Below, piece by piece: positions 19,301-26,891 of a stretch of 26,891 bases of DNA (the stretch's first letter is position 1; each line of letters begins with the position of its first letter). The translations under genes and the position numbers were made by a program. The notes under the pieces are model-generated. The model saw nothing but the letters and a program-made list of their open reading frames with translations, was not told where the DNA came from and did not search any database. This DNA comes from CAIYWZ01 sp964497925 (GTDB lineage: Bacteria > Pseudomonadota > Alphaproteobacteria > CAIYWZ01): NCBI GenBank assembly GCA_964497925.1, contig CAZCFE010000017.1, positions 1 to 26,891 of the forward strand. The letters run 5' to 3'.

Positions 19301-22300
19301 ATTACCAGAAAGGCCTTTGAAATTAATGGGACTTGAAGCCACAATATCCAAACTATTATCAGAGTGCAAATACACATCTCCTGGCGCTTGAATATTTGTT
19401 TTTCCAGAAACATTCATTTTTAAAGGACTTGCCCCACTACCAATAGTTGACGATGAAACAAGACTTAAAGAATTGCCAGCGTTAATTGCTGAATTTTCAA
19501 GTTGATAGATTTGCCCCCCAACAAGAACAACATCTCTTGATCCTTCAATTTCTCTTAAAACAAGATCAGCCGGATCCAAATAAATATCACGCGCACCTTT
19601 AACAGAAACCGATCCATTTGGAGTTTCAACAAAGATCATAAATTCTTTCGAACCCAAATCTTGAGCACCGTTTCCATCAGAGTTTTCAAAAATAAAGTCA
19701 ATATTTCCGGTTGATTTTATAAGTTTTTCAGATGATTGATAAATGCTTCCTTGGGAAGAAATAACGCGTATATTTTTCGCATCAACATTGCCTTCAAACT
19801 TCACATCTTCATTGACCAATAAATCAAGATCTCTTGCACCAAAATCTATATCATCTTTTACAGACAAGTTACGCTGTGATTCAATGGTAAGCTTTGTATC
19901 AGACGCATTGCTCCAATGACCCAAAATTTGGCCAAGTGCAATATTCCCGTCAAGTGATGGAGCTATTTGATCAAACAGTGAAATTCCTCTATTCGATGCA
20001 CTTTTTTCAAGACCAATTAAAAGTGTTGCAGCGTTAAAATCTTTTGAAACATTCAATCGTTTGCCAAAACGTAAAGTCAAACCACGACCATTATCATCAA
20101 GCTCGCCATCAATTGTCAAAGACCCAGAAGTTTGCAGTGATATACCTTTTGCAGAAACATTATCCAATACTTGAATGTTTGAAGCATTTAAAGCTTGAAT
20201 ATCCAATTTCCCTAAAGCAACATTGACCTTTCCAAGTGTTACATTATTTGATGAATGGATGAGAGCATCTTTTTGTGATGAAATGTGAAGTTGATTAGCA
20301 GATACGCGCAACGCTTTTGAAAGACCTGAATTCGAGAAAACACCATCTTCACCAATATTTGCGCCAGAAACCAAAGAAAGAATATCTGCTGTAATTTTAA
20401 CGCCTTCAATTCTACGTCCAGAGCCAGTATAAGAATCTCCTCGGAAAATACCTTCTTTTGCTTCAATATAAAGCCTTTTGGCTCCGTGAATATTTCCATC
20501 AATCACCATTTTTTTGGCCGCAAGCATACGTACATCCATATCAAGATTCAAATCTGTTTGAACTATGAAATTGCTTCCAGAAGTCAATTCCAAATATTCA
20601 AGAGGTTTTTTCAACCCAGAGTGTGCTTTATCTGCATTTGTTGAGTCTATAAAAGATTGAAGATGAATCATGCCATTTTCAAAAGCATTTTGCTCTTCAG
20701 CCTCCGCCAAATCACCATAGATCTTCATATCTTGGCCTGCAACAGTTGCAAATTTTAAAATACGCGCATCAATTTGACCACCTTCTTGAGTAAATCTGCT
20801 AGCTGTAAGCAATACAGCATCCTTTGAGTGTAGAATTGATTGTTCATCAAGGAAAATGCCATTTTGAGCTGAAAGTTCAACATTGTCACCTGCAACAAGA
20901 CCGAAAACTGAAATACTTGCACCATTAATAGCTTTTATTCTTGCAAGAGCCGCCGTCTCCATAACTCTGAATCGGCCAATGTTCAAATCTTGACTTGAAA
21001 CAGCATCTATTGCAGATCCTGAAGCTACATAAACCATTCCTGATGATTTCAAGTTAAGAATACCTGGGACATCAATTGCCAAAGAGAGGTCTTCTCTACC
21101 AATATCTCTATTTCCAGAATCAATATTCATGTTGCCAGTCACAGATGCAATATCATTCCATGCAAGCCCTGCTCCGGTAATTTTAGCGCCTTCTACCATA
21201 AGATAATCGCCGCCTTGAAGGCCATTTTCTCTTGTCCACTGAGAATTTCTTCCAAACATTTCACCATCAAACCCTGCGTTGCTGATCATTTTTAAAGAAT
21301 TTCCAGAACTTTTAAGAATATTGTTATTCCAAATAAGGGATTGACCTTGAATGTGTGGATAAGCCTGGAATATAAAATCAACCCCACCTTGAAGACCCCC
21401 CTCTTTTGTCCAGAATGGGACGGATGTCGCATCTCCATTCATTGTCGCAAGCGATAAGGTCAGAAAGCTGCCATGAGCTACAACGCGCCCTGAAGACTCT
21501 CTTGTAGATCCTCCTTCAAATTTATATGTTTCAAACATTAAATCGCTCGCCGCAGATAAGGTGATATCGCCGCTTAATACAACTTCTGGTGCCACTGTTA
21601 ATTTCCCACCAGAAACAAGCTTTGCCAATGTCCCAACTTGGATATTTGCTAAATTCATATCTGTTGTTGATTTAAGCTCCACAATAAGACCTTTCAAGTC
21701 AAGAGATACAGCATCAACTGTACCAAGCCCCTTAATGTCATTTTCTGCTGCCATGAGCAATTTTCTATTCAAAACAACAGCATCACTTACAATCAAATCC
21801 TTACCTGATATAAGAGCTAAATCTTTATTTTCAGAAGCATCCCAAGCATTCATGATATCGTCTAAGCTAAACTTACCTAACCCTTTTTGAGCGCTTGGAA
21901 CAAGTTCCATATCTTTCCCCAAAGGTGTTGCAATGGTTAAAGCTGTCGTTTTTAGAGAGTTTGATGCAAAATTTAATTGATTCCCAACAATTGTCATGGC
22001 GCCAATTGCACTTGCATGCAAAACACCTCTAACTTTATTTTCAAGCGTAAACAGGCCTGTTGTTTTTGATTCGATAAATACATCGCCAGGGGATGCAATA
22101 CTGACCTTGTCACTTGATGTTATCAACTTAAAACCACGATCTGATTCAATATCAAATGCCTTTGTTGACTGAACTTCAATATCTGAAACATTCACAAGGC
22201 TTAATTTGCCCAAAATATCAAGGTCACCAATCACAACTCCTTGAAGCAGATCAAGTGTTAAATTAAAGTTTGTCATATGATGAATTCTAATCTGACCAAA

Positions 22301-25300
22301 CGTGCCTCCAATTCCAAGTGAGACATCTTTTGATTCATCAAGCGCGCTAATATCAATGTTTCCAAGCGTTAGAACCTTGTTATCTTTCCACAAGATTTTT
22401 TGTGTAGACTCAATAATAACATCATGATCCTTTCCAAGCTTTAAGACATCGCCTCCTTCAAGCCCATTAAGATAAGACCATTTAATCGCTCCATCTAAAT
22501 CTGATTCCATAAAGGCGACCTGTCCATTTTGAGAAATTTGTAAAGTTTTCCCCAAAACACTTATATCTCCATTACCAGCTCTTGAGATTTCACCATCACT
22601 GATAAAATCAAGACCTCTCATATTCAATTTCCCCAAGCGTGAAATGATGCTATATCCATTTTCAGCCATACCAGGAGATGCAAAAGTAACTTCTCCTCCA
22701 ACAACATCACTTGATAAAACAATGCCGGCTCCATTCAGATTTAATATATTCTGAGCAAGAATTTTTCCAAGGAAAAGTATATTGCTTGATGTTATGTAAG
22801 CATCATTCAAAGCTTGTATATCAATATTATGCAACGAATCAACACTCATTGGAGAGGATTCTGATCCTATGTTTTGAGCCGTGAATTGCAGGTAATTACC
22901 AGAGGCAACTCCTTTTGATGTCAAATCTCCCCCTGCATAAAGAGTTGTATGACCGCTTCCAAAATCAATGTCCTTCTCAAGAGAGATATTGCCATCACTT
23001 GTGATAAAGTTAAACGCACCAATGTTTGAACCAGATGCTTGTGCAAGCTTTAAATCTTTTTTCGAATAAAGAACAATTCCATCTTTAGCACTTGCCGTAA
23101 TTTCATATACAGTATCAACCTCTAAAGCTTTTCCTTCTCCCATTTCCCCAATTTTACCCAAGGATATTAAATCAATTGCCCCCAAAGAAGAAACCTTGAC
23201 ATCGCCTAAGCCTTTTAAAATATTATCTGCTCTAATATCAATAAAAGATGCAAAGACATTTCCAAGACGCAGATCCCCAAGACCTTGAACATAAAGAGCC
23301 CCAACTACTGCTGCTTCAAATTGACCATTAACTCCGTGTTTGACTTTAAAAAGGTTGCTTTCTTCTCCAAGTGTCGATCCAATTTTTACAGAAATTGAAT
23401 TTCCAGCTTCAAGCCCAGAAACACCCTTTAAAGATCCACCCACATCTAAACTCATGTCATTTAAAACAATAATTCCAGCTGCACCAATTTGCATATCGCC
23501 TATTGTTTTAAGGTAAAGATCTTGCGATTTTGACGTGATAGATGTTGCCTCAAACATAAACGGATTTGAACTATCTCCAATATTTTGAATCGCCAAAAGC
23601 TCAATTATGTCCCCTTTTACAATTCCCTTATTATTTTTGATAGACTTTGCACTTTGAAGTTTTAAAAGACTTTTTGATCTAGCAAAATCAATACCTTCAA
23701 TAGAGTCTCCACCAAGAAGAAGATCATTTACTGAATTTAGCGTTACGTTTCCTTGAATATCAAAAACAACATATCCATTTAAAATATTTGCATCAACAGA
23801 AGATGCAGCCAAAAGAATTCCTTTACCGGCCCCAATTGCACCAGCACCAGAAATACTGCCGCTTGTATTAATAATAACATTCCCCAAAGAACTTACAACA
23901 TTTCCTGTATGAACAATCAAATTACCACTTGAAATCACACTAATATCAGAAGAGCTCAAAGCTTTAATTAAAGCGCCATCTGCAAGATATACAGATGAAG
24001 ACACATCCCCACTAAGAGTCAAGTCAACAGCCTCTCCGGAGCCGTTTAAAATGCCATTTCCGAGGATATTTTGAGCCCTCACCATCACACCTTTTGCTGT
24101 AACATGTTCTTCAAAAGACACACTTTTTTGAGCATTAAATGCAATTGACCTTGTTGCATCAAAAAGCGCTTCTTTTACAAACAAAGCCCCACCTGAAATC
24201 AATTCCAAAGATTTTCCAGCGTTATTCAACCATCCGGTTAAAATTCCCGCAATACTGATGTCTCCATCTTGCAACGGCAATGCTGAAGAAAATACATTCA
24301 AATCTATGCTCGATGTGCCAACGGTTAAACTTAACGCCTCGAAAGTAGGCCCATTTGGAATAAAAATGCGATTTCCACGAAGTGTTAAATGATTCTGCGT
24401 TTGAATGCTTGCCAAAGGATCTAAAGATAAAAGCCCATCTACATTAATACTAATATCGCCGCCATTATCAGCCACAACCTTCATAACTTTAAGATCGGTT
24501 TTTGAAATAAGGGATACATTTCCTGGTGAGCTGATATAGATTGGATTTGCAGTTGCAATGTTTGCTGTACCTTTTACATAAAAATCATTTATGCTGTTTC
24601 CAATATTACTTGCATTAACAAAAAGAGCATCGGAAGAAACAACAGCCTTTACATCATTCCCATAAACTTGATTAGCCGTAATATTTAATGTTGTTGCTTT
24701 AAAACTATCACCAAAAATAACATCGCCGGTTGTTACAATAGTCAAATCCAAGTTTTGATATGGATTATTTGCACCATATTGATTTTTATCATTTTTCTTG
24801 ATTGCTTGACCTGTTATAAGATTAAAGCTTCCAGTATCAACATGAAACTTTGTAAAATCAGGGCCTCTATTGATTAAGGTTTGGAAATCAAATTCATTTT
24901 CAGCACTTCCAAAAACCATGTTTTGTTCTAATGAATTAGAAATACGCAAATTTTGTGATTCATATCTTGAATCAAGTCCCATTTTCAAAGAAGGCGTTTT
25001 AATGTTGATATCTTTACGCGTTACAACATGGCTATTCCAAATAATTCCACCTTGAGATGAAAAATTCACGTCTCCATTAAAGTAGGTTCCATATCCAATT
25101 TTTTCTGAAATTGTCAAAGTGTTGCCACCTTCAAGAACCGTAATATTTAAAGATCCAACCCCACTTTCATGAAGCTTGGGAGAAACCTTCCCCAAATCAA
25201 TACTTGTTGTGGCCATTAGATAAATAGAGCCATTCACATTTTCAAGCATGTATCCATCCAAATAAACACGCTTTCCAATACCGTGTTCAATATCAAGAGC

Positions 25301-26891
25301 TTTAAGTGTTCCATCGTCAAATGTACCGCTCTGGCCCATTAGCGCCCTTGAGAAGAGAGTTAAATGCCCACTTGAGATAATTTTCACATTACTTTTTGTT
25401 CTGAGCAAATCATTATATGAAGTAAATAATAAATCTGCGCCATTTGTTGTTTGAACAGTATCATTTAAAATAAGACTTTTACCTGCGTAAATATGCAGCT
25501 TTTGCCCCATACGAATATTGTCCTCAACAATAAGATTCGAAGAGCTTGAAATTTTTAGACTTTTTGAGGGATTTGGTGATTCAAAAGTATTGCTGCCATC
25601 ATCATTTTTCCATGCTTTGAGAATATCTTCTGTTTTTAACACTAAGGGGCCACTTCTTCCATCTCTTGGATTCAAAATCAAATCCAGTGCATCTTCCCCT
25701 TGATCATGACTTATCTCTAAATTAGGAGTTTTTATAGAAGAAGATCCATCAAATATAACTTTAAACTCTCCAAAAGAAAGCTTAAGATTTGCAGCTCTTA
25801 AATCACCAATCAAAAAATCTGAATTTGATGAGTCAATGCTCAGTTGATTTAGGCTTGATCCGTTAACTCTTCCATTCACATTATTTAATTCTAATTGATG
25901 GGATGTTATTCCTCCTTTAAAATCAATGAATACATCTCCAGAAATATCCCTTAATTTCGTATTACGTGTTCCAATTGCCATATTGATACTTTTTGCATTC
26001 TTGATAGAAAGACTACGCGCAGACACAAGTCCTGTTCCCAGAATATTGCCAGAAGTCGTCAAATTTAAAATCTGCATGCCTGATATGGGTGCATTAATAT
26101 TTATATCACCTTGTGATGTTAAAAAGGAGTATTCAAAATCTCCAGAATCTATCAAAGAGAGCCCATCTCCTTGAATGATGAGTTTATGAGGAATTGAAAG
26201 TGTTTCTCCTGTTGTTTGAATATTAGCACTTGTAAAAGAAAAACTTTTAATGCCATCAATTCCAACATTATCTCCCAAAGCCAAATGGGTGGGAGATGTG
26301 ATATATACTGCTTTTGTCAAAGGACCACTTAAAACAAATCCCCCTGCACTATGCTTTAAAGCCAGTGGGTTGTCGGCTAATCCAATATTTCCATTTGTAT
26401 TAAGTAAAATACCTCTATCGGAAAATACCTTCACATTATCAACACTTGAATAAATTCCTTCAGAAGCATTAAGGATAATATCTGCATTGTTAATTGACCA
26501 TAAATCTGCACGTAAATCAATTTTACCTGCCGAAGAAATAAGTCTTAAATCTCCTGCAGTTTGAATTTGTGATCTGACTTGAATCCCAAGATCTGCTTGC
26601 AAAGTTAAAGCGCCATTTAAGGAAATAGAGTCTTTTACCACCATAAAACCAGAAGCTGTATATATTTCTCCAGCCTTCATTTTTCCTATTGAAATTGAAG
26701 AAAATCCTTCTCCTGAAGCATTAAATCCAGCAAGCTCAACTGAAGCCGTCTCTGTTTTTAAACTCCAAGGGGCATTTACTAAAGTTATGGGCTGAGATGC
26801 ATTTTGAACCAAAACAACATGATGAGGATCAAAAAGAACAACCCCTGGAGTTCCTTTGTTTGAGTAGCCGAAAGAATCAGATTTGATGAGC
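13307..26891 (-). CDS. Giant filamentous-haemagglutinin-like exoprotein, 5'-truncated by the window
   Basis: The frame is open to the right edge, so at least 4527 residues are seen and the true start lies outside. Nearly the whole chain is made of short beta strands separated by G, N, D and S turns (patterns like GDLTLxSxGxI), as in right-handed beta-helix adhesins secreted through an outer-membrane partner. Family-typical elements: VLFDPHHVVL at the visible N-terminus (the DP motif of large exoproteins); at least five DIL-xx-W...L-V-D modules (near 25610, 24215, 21830, 19920, 19230) plus a sixth in SDLNTLLS...NSPIS (near 14500); and at least 13 IGxxxxPLxV motifs. No cysteine is visible. The C-terminus ends NPISDSQ, without a barrel or anchor, so it is not a classical autotransporter; a TpsB-like partner is not in the window. 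A role in adhesion to host or other cells is inferred from the family. Confidence 0.9.
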   Translation of the reverse strand, partial: LIKSDSFGYSNKGTPGVVLFDPHHVVLVQNASQPITLVNAPWSLKTETASVELAGFNASGEGFSSISIGKMKAGEIYTASGFMVVKDSISLNGALTLQADLGIQVRSQIQTAGDLRLISSAGKIDLRADLWSINNADIILNASEGIYSSVDNVKVFSDRGILLNTNGNIGLADNPLALKHSAGGFVLSGPLTKAVYITSPTHLALGDNVGIDGIKSFSFTSANIQTTGETLSIPHKLIIQGDGLSLIDSGDFEYSFLTSQGDININAPISGMQILNLTTSGNILGTGLVSARSLSIKNAKSINMAIGTRNTKLRDISGDVFIDFKGGITSHQLELNNVNGRVNGSSLNQLSIDSSNSDFLIGDLRAANLKLSFGEFKVIFDGSSSIKTPNLEISHDQGEDALDLILNPRDGRSGPLVLKTEDILKAWKNDDGSNTFESPNPSKSLKISSSSNLIVEDNIRMGQKLHIYAGKSLILNDTVQTTNGADLLFTSYNDLLRTKSNVKIISSGHLTLFSRALMGQSGTFDDGTLKALDIEHGIGKRVYLDGYMLENVNGSIYLMATTSIDLGKVSPKLHESGVGSLNITVLEGGNTLTISEKIGYGTYFNGDVNFSSQGGIIWNSHVVTRKDINIKTPSLKMGLDSRYESQNLRISNSLEQNMVFGSAENEFDFQTLINRGPDFTKFHVDTGSFNLITGQAIKKNDKNQYGANNPYQNLDLTIVTTGDVIFGDSFKATTLNITANQVYGNDVKAVVSSDALFVNASNIGNSINDFYVKGTANIATANPIYISSPGNVSLISKTDLKVMKVVADNGGDISINVDGLLSLDPLASIQTQNHLTLRGNRIFIPNGPTFEALSLTVGTSSIDLNVFSSALPLQDGDISIAGILTGWLNNAGKSLELISGGALFVKEALFDATRSIAFNAQKSVSFEEHVTAKGVMVRAQNILGNGILNGSGEAVDLTLSGDVSSSVYLADGALIKALSSSDISVISSGNLIVHTGNVVSSLGNVIINTSGSISGAGAIGAGKGILLAASSVDANILNGYVVFDIQGNVTLNSVNDLLLGGDSIEGIDFARSKSLLKLQSAKSIKNNKGIVKGDIIELLAIQNIGDSSNPFMFEATSITSKSQDLYLKTIGDMQIGAAGIIVLNDMSLDVGGSLKGVSGLEAGNSISVKIGSTLGEESNLFKVKHGVNGQFEAAVVGALYVQGLGDLRLGNVFASFIDIRADNILKGLGDVKVSSLGAIDLISLGKIGEMGEGKALEVDTVYEITASAKDGIVLYSKKDLKLAQASGSNIGAFNFITSDGNISLEKDIDFGSGHTTLYAGGDLTSKGVASGNYLQFTAQNIGSESSPMSVDSLHNIDIQALNDAYITSSNILFLGKILAQNILNLNGAGIVLSSDVVGGEVTFASPGMAENGYSIISRLGKLNMRGLDFISDGEISRAGNGDISVLGKTLQISQNGQVAFMESDLDGAIKWSYLNGLEGGDVLKLGKDHDVIIESTQKILWKDNKVLTLGNIDISALDESKDVSLGIGGTFGQIRIHHMTNFNLTLDLLQGVVIGDLDILGKLSLVNVSDIEVQSTKAFDIESDRGFKLITSSDKVSIASPGDVFIESKTTGLFTLENKVRGVLHASAIGAMTIVGNQLNFASNSLKTTALTIATPLGKDMELVPSAQKGLGKFSLDDIMNAWDASENKDLALISGKDLIVSDAVVLNRKLLMAAENDIKGLGTVDAVSLDLKGLIVELKSTTDMNLANIQVGTLAKLVSGGKLTVAPEVVLSGDITLSAASDLMFETYKFEGGSTRESSGRVVAHGSFLTLSLATMNGDATSVPFWTKEGGLQGGVDFIFQAYPHIQGQSLIWNNNILKSSGNSLKMISNAGFDGEMFGRNSQWTRENGLQGGDYLMVEGAKITGAGLAWNDIASVTGNMNIDSGNRDIGREDLSLAIDVPGILNLKSSGMVYVASGSAIDAVSSQDLNIGRFRVMETAALARIKAINGASISVFGLVAGDNVELSAQNGIFLDEQSILHSKDAVLLTASRFTQEGGQIDARILKFATVAGQDMKIYGDLAEAEEQNAFENGMIHLQSFIDSTNADKAHSGLKKPLEYLELTSGSNFIVQTDLNLDMDVRMLAAKKMVIDGNIHGAKRLYIEAKEGIFRGDSYTGSGRRIEGVKITADILSLVSGANIGEDGVFSNSGLSKALRVSANQLHISSQKDALIHSSNNVTLGKVNVALGKLDIQALNASNIQVLDNVSAKGISLQTSGSLTIDGELDDNGRGLTLRFGKRLNVSKDFNAATLLIGLEKSASNRGISLFDQIAPSLDGNIALGQILGHWSNASDTKLTIESQRNLSVKDDIDFGARDLDLLVNEDVKFEGNVDAKNIRVISSQGSIYQSSEKLIKSTGNIDFIFENSDGNGAQDLGSKEFMIFVETPNGSVSVKGARDIYLDPADLVLREIEGSRDVVLVGGQIYQLENSAINAGNSLSLVSSSTIGSGASPLKMNVSGKTNIQAPGDVYLHSDNSLDIVASSPINFKGLSGNLQNVSLTFDGDVLAGSTLTDLFGAWSSKTSTSKVSLASSGNMIVDQDVSVPLILTLHSGGNMVGSGVISSSNPLSLESDQNIDMKVVSPLVNVQGQNVTLSSSSSLIIGQNDVKGDLLVTTTGSSSDIGFEQDVVAQNITFVSSHDILGNGTKQLNAQNTLSLTSANDIGKTTVVHVSSQETVVNAGNGGVSRVASADPIGYLKLEDYNLFVKGSGVSFDSGVLTYSNDATLILRAIISNDDIGSVTSPVRLTNSGDVSSASLIDILNLTGALYISSDNSLKINMSDRDLLVGKIDASGHDIDILAKNLNGVSGTQPHLIGADIKIQAQEDLSIIVDAQTVEASAIGHMDLGSDSDLIYTSLTANTANVISGGDLKGKDASSRVNVQGDLWVSSSGDMDVETDGDLLLKGAVSETGSLKLVAQGQIQAKDENSLIKASGSVDISGSMIGNLAQSLNIQSKGKVKAVGKNGVWISSDEDMMLDEVNSDAVVSLASKKTLGLDDAKIQANFAQIDGAKITASNVALLADNLRIQGDRIEVGGVNKSISASDFAALSQNITGKVTLAVKQALFQEAMSFDKETRILVSKLYVNAPISTTHDLIAQAQGQGSIIEIKANVHSDKDVVLQSDESIVAPAGIVSGNRIALIAGKNVGDNTNLVRVAPVSYLIGLSDKEGFYVQADEDILVGGDKFYAAAPNGMIQVAPSANRSGVVALNAGEIIIKTTSGKIYAQTVSTKGSITLDAKDDLVISGLIGGRSLAHVDKDGSFLDKNGNVVASWNGSEFELSSEKSASDIAYYDPSVSHVTLKSEKSVYSSDLSRTLIRAWGGVDIFAGQGIGKFNEPLNVRTGNTGVVNAKASDIVYLVSGAVIESEKTKIGDVFDMDVYYPTALNLGNVEGDQVHILTQGYGIEKGNIKSLTTINLISQGDIGTEFESVNVSHGAASQVNVSAPGFKTYISSDSSLDVEFIQGGSKGGKLSSDGGNIAISSNDDIGLEESPFVVDTKGGTLSANTSGEIHIITPSALVLGPIVASVVNINAPVSGSLTQGSDTVNAPAYYDGTSVTQVASATPPIPEVIPASILSLFNNTVIASGQNLKYEDGVLKYTGNLKLDSGSNTIGSASNILKIASDAPSLSDILTVESANAIFIDSSDPLRVHSILALIIGDLRAPSVIVDTKSLSGGTVHGQTVEVNASENIDMMVDAAGEVKAYSSGGDVRVHAVGDLVSGDIKSDTGHVVAKSDGKMSMSDATSQIQSPKTVALISGQDMNVSVSAANFVANAQGDIVVDAASDMIMGSSTTVEGLTKVVSQTGNVEIVSDNAISAGVVGAVDAKVLSISRKTMDLDISNLDDIAGNVETMAFSANNIRTLSGAFGTPAKPFMHNVLLKGDIDVDLNLGAGYKVMLDSSSAAKVSSDSVLRVGNSTAANMALKTAKNLEFDGNVVTSGVAVLDVAQNVISMTGSQFDLGNGELTLKVQGDSNLPQMKNVAKIGGNAGKLTMRITGNTVIGSTPVIVTNSLDMTVSGDLTFEAGSAQDAIQAGYSIVNANHLITNGRKIKGNIYFYNYQNAMQLGDKGVESFIQMTPGVGMSDLNTLLSTVGILLRLNANWYDLMINSPISYTNGNLELYGRNVMLPTTFGQTMVTTKALTVGARQSFQDNGSKVDVTSFWIYDFDSNTVVDDTSANALFRTSTLKNVLKSPSTTDVRVGRESSDTLIGESTSSSNAPISGDFKSLLVQGKNTQINTPIDAQNAPVVIQAGSQWRPATEIGVATVNASVTSNQSVSVVADKAVMGDFATIYSKSLILKNLKGTFGVGSSATDFINAKPFMDVVARSASKLQYVTVEGFSGISIKDPLDTSRARSDLELTFNGATVIGAGNAANPDVVMSAAQKLRFGKTSGNVALNTGVRYVYFDASSMGSVAMNNVIGSATLATYGKATGGTDFNSLGITSTGDINFSSSVLRSVSSKITPGVGFSVIDTITGKGFQGLDATAVGKSNPISDSQ
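21121..22495 (-). repeat. Three W...GLxGGD modules within the exoprotein
   Basis: Three related segments of about 45 residues occur near 22340-22495, 21285-21420 and 21121-21250. Each has a Trp, then GLxGG, then about 15-25 residues later a second Trp in a LIWNN/ILWKD/LAWND motif, then a strand. A related isolated IIWNS lies near 25035. They interrupt the regular strand-turn pattern and are the most Trp-dense part of the protein. Confidence 0.6.

Noticed and set aside
26810..26812. TTG as the start of the giant exoprotein
   Set aside because: The frame stays open to the window edge and the upstream residues include the family-typical VLFDP segment, so this is an internal codon.

Overview
This is an AT-rich window with long, well-kept reading frames, very likely from a Gram-negative, host-associated bacterium. 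Supporting signs are a four-helix cytochrome b561, several Sec-type signal peptides and a giant filamentous-haemagglutinin-like exoprotein. A low-GC alphaproteobacterial endosymbiont (Holosporales-like) would fit, but that is inference; nothing in the window fixes the taxon. Most of the DNA encodes predicted exported proteins of unrecognised families.

Positions 1-5720 hold a compact, mostly plus-strand stretch. It starts with the tail of a truncated upstream gene that overlaps by ATGA a 174-aa protein carrying half of a cytidine-deaminase-like fold. A 663-aa exported protein follows. Its 3' end runs 231 bp antisense over the 3' end of a minus-strand cytochrome b561 gene. Upstream of b561, also on the minus strand, lies tRNA-Glu(UUC). 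Then come a 82-aa membrane/coiled-coil protein, a 391-aa exported protein with a methyltransferase-like C-terminal half, and a 292-aa exported helical protein placed behind a promoter that matches the sigma-70 consensus exactly.

Positions 5735-13240 hold one minus-strand gene for a 2397-aa exported protein, closed by an intrinsic terminator. It has a unique N-terminal domain, about 23 tandem copies of a roughly 60-residue helical repeat, and then about 14 copies of a second repeat of about 30 residues. I recognise neither repeat family. This is the best candidate for something undescribed in the window.

Positions 13244 to the right edge hold a minus-strand gene for a giant beta-helical exoprotein, at least 4527 aa, cysteine-free, and open through the window edge, so its true start lies outside. 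It ends without an outer-membrane barrel and is followed by a strong intrinsic terminator. Its translocator must therefore be encoded elsewhere. The two giant genes are on the same strand but are separated by this terminator and a 325-bp gap, so they are probably separate transcription units. Together with the smaller exported proteins the window looks like a surface/secretome locus.
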